NCBI RefSeq assembly: GCF_024721175.1
Contig: NZ_CP099401.1
Location: 310,001 to 374,000, forward strand
Length of the DNA stretch: 64,000 nt
From: Rhizobium sp. Pop5
Lineage (GTDB): Bacteria > Pseudomonadota > Alphaproteobacteria > Rhizobiales > Rhizobiaceae
Direction: 5' to 3'
The notes under the pieces: model-generated
What the model was told of the DNA's origin: nothing
Databases searched by the model: none
What the model saw: only the letters and a program-made list of their open reading frames with translations
Program-made: the position numbers and the translations under genes
Shown: positions 44,223 through 51,533 of the stretch, in pieces
Layout of the letters: the number at the start of each line of letters is the position of its first letter
Position numbering within the stretch: position 1 is the first letter of the stretch

Positions 44223-44240
44223 TTGATCAAATTAGATCAA
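44223..44240. promoter_or_regulatory. candidate operator upstream of the moc-like operon
   Basis: Perfect inverted repeat TTGATC-N6-GATCAA, overlapping the stop codon of the LacI-type gene and 156 bases upstream of the hydroxylase start. The spacing (TTGAT-N8-ATCAA) is wrong for an FNR/FixK box, which needs N4. Could be the binding site of the adjacent regulator. Confidence 0.4.
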
Positions 44241-45238
44241 AGCCCCTCCTTGGTGATGGTGATGAAACGAATGGGTGTTCGATCCGGCTCGATATCGGTG
44301 AGACCGATACGGCGCAGGATCAGATCGAGCGACCGCCTGGCCTGCGCTTCAGGCGCCTGGTCCAGAACCACATCCATGATGCCGTCCTGCAGGGCTTTGC
44401 GCGTGTAATCGGTGAGTTCGTGGCCGACGAAGAAAATGTTGCGCTCGCGCGCCTGTCGCCGGAGGACGTCGATGAGCGCGGAATTGGCCCCGCCGGCATT
44501 GTAGAGGCCGGCAAGATCCGGATACATCCGTAGCGCCGACGACAGGAGTTCGGCGCTGTAGTGCTCCTCATCCAGGCCGAAGCCCAGCCACTCGAAGCTG
44601 GTGGCGCCGGGATGCTCCAGGAAATAGTCCGAAAAACCGCGGATGCGATCACGGTGAACCTGATAGATCGGATGGCAGATGGCGGCAACCGGGCCCGGCC
44701 GGCGGGCCATGCGGCTGATGAAGAGCGCCGCCGTGCGGCCGGCTGCATAATTGTCGATACCGACGAATTCGCCGGCGCGATCTGAAGCGCGGGTGACCAC
44801 ATGAACCACCGGCAGCCCCTGGGCGATGACCTTCTCCACGGCTGTCCTGATCACCGGACTGCTGGGCACCGCAAGGATCAGGCCGGCACGCGAAAGGTCG
44901 GTCGACAGGATGCGGCGGGCAATCTCTTCCGGCTTCATCTCTTCGGTAAAGCTGCGGTGCACGACGGCGAGTGGGTCGAGGGTCGCGGCGATCCTCTCGA
45001 ACGCTTTGGAGAGCCGCTGATAGAAGGTCGTTTCAGGCCGAACCATCAGCACTTCTATGCGCAGCAAACCGCGATGCGTGTCCGGAAGCGTGCGTGGGTA
45101 GTTCAAGGCGCGAGCGGCAAGGATGACCTTCTCGACCAGTTCGGGCCGCACACCGCCGCGTCCATTCAGCACGCGCTCGACGGTTGCGGTTCCGACGCCC
45201 GCCTGCCGGGCAATATCCTGATAGTTGGGCTTGCTCAC
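44237..45238 (-). CDS. LacI family transcriptional regulator
   Basis: A 333-residue regulator. Helix-turn-helix YQDIARQAGVGTATVERVLNG at residues 6-26, then a sensor domain resembling periplasmic sugar-binding proteins (DRIRGFSDYF, GLYNAGGANSALIDVLRR). The GTG at 45238 gives the canonical N-terminus with GAGG about 7 bases upstream; the open frame continues 19 codons more. Same strand as, and 169 bases upstream of, the hydroxylase operon, which it probably controls. It differs from the GntR-type MocR described for rhizopine loci. Confidence 0.87.
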   Translation of the reverse strand: MSKPNYQDIARQAGVGTATVERVLNGRGGVRPELVEKVILAARALNYPRTLPDTHRGLLRIEVLMVRPETTFYQRLSKAFERIAATLDPLAVVHRSFTEEMKPEEIARRILSTDLSRAGLILAVPSSPVIRTAVEKVIAQGLPVVHVVTRASDRAGEFVGIDNYAAGRTAALFISRMARRPGPVAAICHPIYQVHRDRIRGFSDYFLEHPGATSFEWLGFGLDEEHYSAELLSSALRMYPDLAGLYNAGGANSALIDVLRRQARERNIFFVGHELTDYTRKALQDGIMDVVLDQAPEAQARRSLDLILRRIGLTDIEPDRTPIRFITITKEGL

Positions 45239-45451
45239 TTCCTGACCTCGACGGACAAATGCTGCGTCTCCATTGAGTTTTCCAGCAATATCCATGACTT
45301 AGAAATCCGGAGCAATCCAGTTGGTTTGAGGGCGTCATGAATGATTTTCTGTAACTAAGCGATTGAAATTTCTGATGTATTAAGTTACGAAGTGATGCGC
45401 ATTACCGCAACATGCGACCCCAGATCGATTGTTTTCATAAGTATCTCGCCC

Positions 45452-45910
45452 ATGAGCCTTCAATCCGTCCGCGCCTTCCTCAGCGCCTACGCGCCCGATA
45501 TCGAAATCATCGAAACCGCCGAGAGCTCCTCGACGGTGGCGCTGGCCGCTGAAGCCCATGGCGTCGAGCCGGCGCAGATCGCCAAGACGATCTGCTTGCG
45601 CGTCGGCGAGCGGACGATGCTGGTCGTTGCCGGCGGCACTGCGAGGCTCGACAATCGCAAGTTCAAGGACACCTTCGGAGCCAAGGGGCGCATGCTCGAT
45701 GCGGAGGAGGTCGTGGCCGTGACGGGTCATCCGGTCGGCGGCGTCTGTCCGTTCGGCCTGCCCGCGCCGCTGCCCATCTATTGCGACGTCTCGTTGAAGC
45801 GCTTCGAGGAAGTCGTGCCGGCGGCAGGCTCGACGAATTCGGCGGTGCGCATTGCCACCGGACGGCTGGCCGAACTGACAGGCGCCAGCTGGGTCGACGT
45901 CTGCCAGTAA
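45452..45910 (+). CDS. YbaK/EbsC family aminoacyl-tRNA deacylase
   Basis: A 152-residue YbaK/ProX-type domain protein that would hydrolyse misacylated tRNA, typically Cys- or Ala-tRNA(Pro). Landmarks: SSTVALAAEAHGVEPAQIAKTICLRV, the lysine-containing DNRKFKDTFG, and GGVCPFGLP in the binding pocket. Free-standing, not fused to prolyl-tRNA synthetase. Start chosen at the ATG 45452, matching family length. The 213-base divergent gap to the LacI gene contains a GTAACT/AGTTAC inverted repeat (45351-45388). Confidence 0.88.
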   Translation: MSLQSVRAFLSAYAPDIEIIETAESSSTVALAAEAHGVEPAQIAKTICLRVGERTMLVVAGGTARLDNRKFKDTFGAKGRMLDAEEVVAVTGHPVGGVCPFGLPAPLPIYCDVSLKRFEEVVPAAGSTNSAVRIATGRLAELTGASWVDVCQ

Positions 45911-45994
45911 TAGGGCCGAAGAACTTCACATAGCGGAAAGAGTACCTATATTGGATCTCGACATGCCGTGATTGCGCATGACAGGAGATCAGGA

Positions 45995-46999
45995 ATGCCG
46001 AGTGCCGTTTCGCGTTTTGCCAAGATTGCGGCGATAGCCGTACTGACGAGCGCTACCGTTTTTGCCACCATCAGCGATGCCGATGCGCGCCGCGCCGGCA
46101 GCTTCGGCGGATTCGGAAGCCGGGGCACGCGAACTTTCAGCGCGCCTCCGGTCACCAGCACGGCACCTGCCCCGGTTGCCCCGATCGAACGCTCGATGAC
46201 GCCGCGCCCGCAGACAACCGCACCCTATAACACGCAGCAGCCAGGCTATGCCCAGCGTCCCGGCCTCTTCGGCGGCTTCGGCCGGTCGATGATCGGCGGC
46301 CTGATCGCCGGCGGCCTTTTCGGCATGCTGCTCGGCCATGGTTTCGGCGGCGGCTTCGGCTTCCTCGGCATGCTGCTGCAGATCGCCCTGATCGGCGGCG
46401 CAGTCATGCTTGCCATGCGGTATTTCGCCAACCGCCGCCAGCCTTCCTACGGCGTTGGTGGCCAGAGCCGATCCTACGGGCAGTCTTTTAATATGTCGCC
46501 CCCGAGCAATTCATCCTTCCAGATCCCGGCGATCGGATCGGGGTTCGGCGGGCAGTCGCGCGGTAACCGCCCGAGCGACGAGATCGGGCTGGCGCAGGCC
46601 GATCTCGATCAGTTCGAGGAACTGCTGACGAAGGTACAGACCGCTTATGGTGCCGAGGATTACGGCACATTGCGCCGGCTGACGACGCCCGAGGCGATGT
46701 CCTATCTTGCCGAGGAACTCGGCGAAAACGCCACCAACGGCGTCCGCAACCGCGTCTCCGACGTCAAGCTGCTGCAAGGCGATATTGCCGAAGCGTGGCG
46801 TGAGGACGGCCAGGAATATGCGACGCTCGCCATGCGTTATTCCTCGATCGACGCCATGGTCGAGCGCGACAGCGGCCGCGTCGTTTCCGGCGACGATCGC
46901 CGCCCGAGCGAAAGTACCGAGGTGTGGACCTTCGTGCGCAAATCGGGTGCCGACTGGAAGCTTGCCGCGATCCAGGGCACCGAACAGCGCGCCGCTTAA
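45995..46999 (+). CDS. Tim44-like domain membrane-associated protein
   Basis: A 334-residue protein: N-terminal signal or anchor (residues 7-29), a low-complexity Ser/Gly/Pro-rich linker (30-95), two Gly-rich hydrophobic segments (about 96-138, including LIAGGLFGMLLGHGFGGGFG), a Gln/Ser-rich linker and a C-terminal Tim44-like/NTF2-fold domain from about 195 (LDQFEELLTKVQTAYGAEDYG). Such proteins are common in alphaproteobacteria and are thought to act at the inner membrane; their function is not well established. GGAG is 7 bases before the ATG at 45995. Convergent with the dehydrogenase. Confidence 0.85.
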   Translation: MPSAVSRFAKIAAIAVLTSATVFATISDADARRAGSFGGFGSRGTRTFSAPPVTSTAPAPVAPIERSMTPRPQTTAPYNTQQPGYAQRPGLFGGFGRSMIGGLIAGGLFGMLLGHGFGGGFGFLGMLLQIALIGGAVMLAMRYFANRRQPSYGVGGQSRSYGQSFNMSPPSNSSFQIPAIGSGFGGQSRGNRPSDEIGLAQADLDQFEELLTKVQTAYGAEDYGTLRRLTTPEAMSYLAEELGENATNGVRNRVSDVKLLQGDIAEAWREDGQEYATLAMRYSSIDAMVERDSGRVVSGDDRRPSESTEVWTFVRKSGADWKLAAIQGTEQRAA

Positions 47000-47024
47000 C
47001 CGGCGCGCCAGATCAGCGTTTAAC

Positions 47025-48056
47025 CTAGTTGACCGCGACCGGTTTGGAACGCATCCGGGAAACCGTCTCGCGTTCCGCCCGCTTGCAGCGCATCGGTGGC
47101 AGGCCGCGATCCATCAGGTCCATGTCTTCGAGCACCATGTCGCCCATCTTCTTGAAGGCGCTATCGAGCGCTCCGGCCCGGTGCGCCGAGCGGATGAAGC
47201 CCTTCAGGCTACGCACCGGATGGCCGGACGGCAGCGGCTCTTTGGGGTAGACGTCGCTCGCCGCAACGATATGGCCCGACGAGACGGCGGCCATCAGCGC
47301 ATCGAAATCGACGACGTCGGCGCGGCTGAGCAGAATGAAGGCCGTGCCCCTGCGCATGCTGGCAAAGGCCTCAGCGCCGAGAAAGCCCTTGTTTTCACTG
47401 GTGACGGCCGCAACGACGAAGACGAAATCGCTCTTCGTCAGGACGTCCTCCAGGCACGCAGGTTCGACGCCGTTTTCCTCGAGGATCGAGCGCGGCAGCC
47501 AGGGATCGAACACTCTGATGCGCGCCCTGAAGCCGGAAAGCACCCGGCGCAGCGCCTTGCCGAGATCACCGAACCCGACGATGCCGATCTCGGAACCGGC
47601 GATCAGCCGCGCACTCGCATTGCCCTCCCCGCCCCAGAGCTCGTTTCCCTCGCGGAAGGCGACGTCCGCATCGACGATGCCGCGCGCCAGGGCCAGCGCA
47701 AAGCCGAGACCGATTTCGGCGACCGGCTCGGCAAAGACCTGGCCGGTCGTCACGACATGGATACCGCGCTCAAAGAGCACGTCATAGGGCATGTTGTTGA
47801 GAAGATTGCTCTCGACGTTGAGGATCGAGCGGAGAGCCGTCATTCTGGCGAGCGTTTCGGCCGAAAGCGGCGGCTGGCCGATGATGTAGCGCGCCCGGCC
47901 GAGGATCTCGTCACCGAGACCGGCGATATTCTCCGGATCGGCTTCGACGATCTCGTATTTCGCATGCAGTTCGGCGCGCGCCTTGTCGCTGAAGATCAGG
48001 TCGAGCGTACGCGGCTCGGGCGCGCTGATCGCCAGCGGCCGTTGGGTATTCGTCAT
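47025..48056 (-). CDS. D-isomer specific 2-hydroxyacid dehydrogenase family protein
   Basis: A 343-residue NAD(P)-dependent dehydrogenase. The Rossmann motif is IGIVGFGDLGKALRRVLSG near residue 165, followed by the acidic FDPW. Catalytic Arg is in LLSRADVVDFDAL, Glu in DVYPKEPLP and His in SAHRAG. It would interconvert a 2-keto and 2-hydroxy acid; substrate unknown. GGAGGAG precedes the ATG at 48056 by 6 bases; the in-frame ATG at 48062 overlaps that site and is less likely. Monocistronic, convergent with the Tim44-like gene. Confidence 0.87.
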   Translation of the reverse strand: MTNTQRPLAISAPEPRTLDLIFSDKARAELHAKYEIVEADPENIAGLGDEILGRARYIIGQPPLSAETLARMTALRSILNVESNLLNNMPYDVLFERGIHVVTTGQVFAEPVAEIGLGFALALARGIVDADVAFREGNELWGGEGNASARLIAGSEIGIVGFGDLGKALRRVLSGFRARIRVFDPWLPRSILEENGVEPACLEDVLTKSDFVFVVAAVTSENKGFLGAEAFASMRRGTAFILLSRADVVDFDALMAAVSSGHIVAASDVYPKEPLPSGHPVRSLKGFIRSAHRAGALDSAFKKMGDMVLEDMDLMDRGLPPMRCKRAERETVSRMRSKPVAVN

Positions 48057-48339
48057 GGACATCTCCTCCATCGCAGCGGTGTGCGCCGCCTCGGCTCTTC
48101 GATTGATAGCGTCTGTGCGCGACGCTTTCCAGCTCATGGTCTTTCGATGCGTCACATCGAGGCGGCGGCGCTGTCGAAAGCGGCATTTGCCTATCAGATA
48201 AGCACTTGAATTGCCTTGGCATTTCAAACGGTTTTCGTTGACGACGCAAGCTCCTTGAACTAGCCTGAGCGCGTGTCTTTGAACCATGTCTGGTGCCGGC
48301 AGCCGCCGCATACCGGAAAACCTACGAGGGGATCGAGCA

Positions 48340-48939
48340 ATGAAATCAGCACCGAAGAGCGGCCTTCTTGCTTTGGCCGCCATAGCGCTTCCGGCCGTTG
48401 CCTCCGCCCATCCTGCGATCGGCGAAGCGGCGGGCTTCAGCCATGGCTTTGCCCATCCGATATCTGGCCTCGATCATATCCTCGCCATGGTGATGGTCGG
48501 CGTTTTCGCCTTTCAGCTCGGCGGCCGCGCCGCATGGCTCGTGCCGACGACCTTCGTTCTGGTGATGGCGCTCGGCGGTGTCCTCGGCGTTGCCGGCATC
48601 AATGTTCCCTTCGTTGAAACCGGTATCGCGCTTTCCGTTGTCGTGCTCGGCGCCGTTGTGGCGTTCAATGTCAAGGCGCCGCTCGCCGCAGCGCTCGGAG
48701 TCGTCGGCCTATTCGCCATCTTTCACGGTCACGCACACGGGGCCGAAATGCCGGAGAATGCGACCGGCGCCGCCTATGCTGCCGGTTTCATGATCGCCAC
48801 CGCACTGCTGCATTTCGCCGGCCTGGGCCTTGGCTATCTCGTGGGTCGCGCTGGAGAACGCCAGGGTGCCTTCGTGACGCGCGTCGCCGGCGGCATTGCC
48901 GCCATATCGGGCATCGGCATCCTGGCCGGCCTGATCTAG
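48340..48939 (+). CDS. HupE/UreJ family nickel/cobalt transporter
   Basis: A 199-residue membrane protein of the HupE/UreJ family, which moves Ni2+ or Co2+ for hydrogenase, urease or cobalamin. A signal peptide (residues 1-23) precedes the conserved histidine block HPAIGEAAGFSHGFAHPISGLDH, and a second metal-rich stretch FHGHAHGAEMP follows helix five. About six helices in total. No hydrogenase or urease genes are nearby, so its client is unknown. It ends in a strong terminator just before the cyd promoter region. Confidence 0.88.
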   Translation: MKSAPKSGLLALAAIALPAVASAHPAIGEAAGFSHGFAHPISGLDHILAMVMVGVFAFQLGGRAAWLVPTTFVLVMALGGVLGVAGINVPFVETGIALSVVVLGAVVAFNVKAPLAAALGVVGLFAIFHGHAHGAEMPENATGAAYAAGFMIATALLHFAGLGLGYLVGRAGERQGAFVTRVAGGIAAISGIGILAGLI

Positions 48940-48994
48940 GCCTGGCAGCCTTCCGGCCGCCTTCGGCATCACTTATATCTCACAGTCCGATCGG

Positions 48995-49027
48995 AACGCC
49001 CGGCATGCGCATTGCCGGGCGTTTTTT
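48995..49027 (+). terminator. rho-independent terminator after hupE-like gene
   Basis: 11-bp stem AACGCCCGGCA/TGCCGGGCGTT with a 7-base loop, running into a T6 tract (49022-49027). It insulates the downstream cyd promoter. Confidence 0.92.
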
Positions 49028-49050
49028 CGTGGCGGCAAATTGATGTGGAC

Positions 49051-49064
49051 TTGACCCAAATCAA
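49051..49064 (+). promoter_or_regulatory. FNR/FixK-type anaerobox upstream of the cyd operon
   Basis: TTGACCCAAATCAA matches the FNR/FixK consensus TTGAT-N4-ATCAA at 9 of 10 defined bases, with the TTGA-N6-TCAA core intact. Its centre (49057.5) is exactly 41.5 bases from the transcription start expected from the -10 box at 49087, the class II activator position. Confidence 0.8.
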
Positions 49065-49086
49065 ATCCGGCCATGTGGCGTCGGGC

Positions 49087-49092
49087 TATATC
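49087..49092 (+). promoter_or_regulatory. -10 box of the FNR/FixK-dependent cyd promoter
   Basis: TATATC, implying a start near 49099. No -35 box is needed at class II sites, and none is seen. Confidence 0.65.
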
Positions 49093-49146
49093 TGACGCAC
49101 GATCAACGAACGGACATCCAAATTGACGCAGGGGTCGTCTTGCCGA

Positions 49147-49176
49147 TTGTCGGCGAGGTGCGAAAGTCAGTATAGT
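49147..49176 (+). promoter_or_regulatory. second, sigma70-type promoter of the cyd operon
   Basis: TTGTCG (49147-49152), an 18-base spacer and TATAGT (49171-49176), starting near 49183, inside the adjoining palindrome. Confidence 0.55.
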
Positions 49177-49177
49177 A

Positions 49178-49197
49178 ATTTCAGAAATTTCTGAAAT
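49178..49197. promoter_or_regulatory. perfect 20-bp palindromic operator
   Basis: ATTTCAGAAATTTCTGAAAT is a perfect palindrome, 22 bases before the GbsR/MarR-type start and directly behind the second promoter's -10 box. Size and position suit a dimeric MarR-type repressor acting on its own operon. Confidence 0.75.
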
Positions 49198-49219
49198 CAC
49201 AGACGTCACGGAAATAGCA

Positions 49220-49798
49220 ATGAACCTTCCGCCTCTCGTCCAGTCCTTCGTTCTCCATTTCGGTGAAATGGGCTCCCGCTGGGGTATCAACCGCACGGTC
49301 GGCCAGATCTATGCGCTGCTCTTCGTCTCTCCCGCGCCGCTTTGCGCCGAAGAGATCGCCGATTCCCTCAGTATCTCGCGGTCCAATGTTTCGATGAGCC
49401 TGCGCGAATTGCAGGCCTGGAACCTCGTCCTTCTCAAGCACAAACCGGACGATCGCCGCGATTTCTTCACGACCCCCGATGATGTTTGGCATATATTGAG
49501 GACACTCGCCGAGGAGCGAAAGAAGCGCGAAGTCGATCCGACGCTGTCCGTTCTGCGCGAAATCCTGATGCAGCGCCCTGCTAGCGATGCCGAACGATAT
49601 GCGCAGGAGCGCATGGGCGAGATGCACACGCTGATCGAACAGCTGACGCATTGGTATGAAGACGTAAAACAACTTGAAACGGAAAGGCTGGCAACGCTAC
49701 TCTCGCTGGGTGCGAAAGTGACCAAGCTTCTGGAGGCCAAGGACCGGGTCATCTCGCTCGGCCGCAGCCGCCGGCCCAATCCTGCGAACAAGAGTTAG
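49220..49798 (+). CDS. GbsR/MarR family transcriptional regulator of the cyd operon
   Basis: A 192-residue winged-helix regulator. The DNA-binding region is LCAEEIADSLSISRSNVSMSLREL at about residues 46-69, with the wing at HKPDDRRDFF. A long C-terminal helical part (about 95-170) likely dimerises. It belongs to the GbsR-like branch of MarR proteins. It ends 4 bases before cydD, so it is the first gene of the cyd operon, and it faces a perfect palindrome in its own promoter. An effector, such as a redox or metabolic signal, cannot be identified; no cysteine-rich sensing motif is seen. Confidence 0.88.
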   Translation: MNLPPLVQSFVLHFGEMGSRWGINRTVGQIYALLFVSPAPLCAEEIADSLSISRSNVSMSLRELQAWNLVLLKHKPDDRRDFFTTPDDVWHILRTLAEERKKREVDPTLSVLREILMQRPASDAERYAQERMGEMHTLIEQLTHWYEDVKQLETERLATLLSLGAKVTKLLEAKDRVISLGRSRRPNPANKS

Positions 49799-49802
49799 CG
49801 CC

Positions 49803-51533
49803 ATGGGCAGTGCTTTCTTCGACGCGAGAGACAGACAAGAGGCTGGGCCGCGGGATGGCGATGCCGTTTCGTCCCGCGGCGGCGCTGCGAATGGCGGGCT
49901 CCGCAAAGCGGCGATGCTGCAGGCGCTGGCTGCCGTCTTGTGGATTCCTCAAGCCGGATTGCTGGCCGTCTCGGTCGGCCGTATCGCCGGTGGCGGTGGA
50001 TTGGCTGACGTCCTCTGGCCTGCCTTCGGCATTCTTCTTCTTGGGATTGCAAAAAGCTGTCTCGATGCGGCTGGCGGCCGCCTCGCCTTTCATGCCGCCC
50101 GCACCGAGCTCAGCCGGAGGCGGCAACTTGCCGCCGCTACACTGTCGCTATCCTCGCCGCTCGATCGTACTCGGCCGGCCTCCGGCAAGGCCGCAAGCGT
50201 GCTCGGCGAACAGGCCGAACTCATCGTACCCTATCTTGCCCGTTTTCAGCCGGCACGGCTGAAGGCGAGCCTCGTGCCGCTCGTCATCCTTGCCTTCATC
50301 CTCCCCGTCTCGTGGATTGCCGCGCTGGTCCTGCTGTTCGCAGCGCCGCTGATCCCCGTTTTCATGGCGCTGATCGGCTGGCGCGCCCAGGCTGCAAGCG
50401 AAAAGCAGCTCGTCGCGACCGGCGGCCTCAATGGCTTCCTGCTCGATCGGCTGCGCGGATTGGCGACGATCCGCGCGCTCGACGCGGTGGATGCAACCGC
50501 GCTCAGGCTGCGTTCAGAGGCGGATTCGCTGCGCACGCGTACCATGGCAGTGCTGAAGATCGCCTTTCTCTCCGCGGCCGTGCTCGAACTTTTCGCCGCG
50601 CTCGGCGTGGCGATGATTGCCGTCTATGTCGGCTTCAGCCTGCTCGGCGAGATCGGCTTCGGTACCTGGATAGGCCGGCTCGACTTGACCGAGGGACTGT
50701 TCATCCTGCTGCTGGCGCCGGCTTTCTTCGAGCCGCTGCGCGAACTTTCGGCCGTCTGGCACGACCGGGCGGCGGGCGAAGCGGCGTTGAAAGCCTTGGA
50801 CGCCCTCGCTGCCGATGGTTTGTCCATTCGGGGCTCGACTGACGCTTCGGCGCCGGCAGACGCTACGGCACCCGCAATCCGCATCGACAATCTCGCCTTC
50901 CGCTACGGGCACGATGAACCATTTGTCCTCGACGATTTCAACCTCGATATCCCAGCCGGCGAACATCTGGCACTTCTCGGCGCGAGCGGTTCCGGCAAAT
51001 CGACGCTTCTTTCGCTGATGGCAGGACTGGCCCCCATAACCGGCGGCCGCATCGTCATCGGCGGGACCGAGCTCACGGACGACAGTGTCGCGGCCTTGCG
51101 CGGCGGCATGGCGTGGATCGGCCAGAAGCCGCATGTCTTTGCCGGCACCATCGCCACCAATGTCGCACTCGGCAGACCCGGCATCGCACGCGACGATGTG
51201 TCGATGGCACTGGAGACGGCCAGACTCGGAAGGGTTGCCGAAGCCTATGGCAGCAGGCCGTTGGGCGAAGCCGCCATTGGGCTTTCCGGCGGCGAGGCGC
51301 TACGGCTTGCGATCGCGCGCGCAGCCTGCAATCGGCATCTGAAGATCATTCTGGCCGACGAGCCGACCGCACATCTCGACGCTGAGACTGCCGCCGAGGT
51401 CACCGAGAGCCTGCTTTCACTCGCCAGGGGACGAACCTTGATCGTTGCGACCCACGATCCGCTGCTTGCCGCCCGCATGCATCGCACTCTGCGCATCGAT
51501 GCCGATGTTGTTATGAGGGAGGCCGCCGAATGA
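49803..51533 (+). CDS. cydD: thiol reductant ABC exporter subunit CydD
   Basis: A 576-residue fused permease-ATPase. The transmembrane domain occupies residues 1-315, the ATPase the rest: Walker A GASGSGKST near 395-403, signature LSGGEALRLAIARA (variant of LSGGQ), Walker B IILADEPTAHLD. CydDC exports cysteine/glutathione to the periplasm and is needed for haem insertion into cytochrome bd. Follows the regulator by 4 bases and overlaps cydC by 4. Confidence 0.92.
   Translation: MGSAFFDARDRQEAGPRDGDAVSSRGGAANGGLRKAAMLQALAAVLWIPQAGLLAVSVGRIAGGGGLADVLWPAFGILLLGIAKSCLDAAGGRLAFHAARTELSRRRQLAAATLSLSSPLDRTRPASGKAASVLGEQAELIVPYLARFQPARLKASLVPLVILAFILPVSWIAALVLLFAAPLIPVFMALIGWRAQAASEKQLVATGGLNGFLLDRLRGLATIRALDAVDATALRLRSEADSLRTRTMAVLKIAFLSAAVLELFAALGVAMIAVYVGFSLLGEIGFGTWIGRLDLTEGLFILLLAPAFFEPLRELSAVWHDRAAGEAALKALDALAADGLSIRGSTDASAPADATAPAIRIDNLAFRYGHDEPFVLDDFNLDIPAGEHLALLGASGSGKSTLLSLMAGLAPITGGRIVIGGTELTDDSVAALRGGMAWIGQKPHVFAGTIATNVALGRPGIARDDVSMALETARLGRVAEAYGSRPLGEAAIGLSGGEALRLAIARAACNRHLKIILADEPTAHLDAETAAEVTESLLSLARGRTLIVATHDPLLAARMHRTLRIDADVVMREAAE

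Noticed and set aside
44223..44240. TTGATC-N6-GATCAA as an FNR/FixK box for the moc-like operon
   Set aside because: The half sites are four bases too far apart for the FNR/FixK dimer; kept only as a generic operator candidate.
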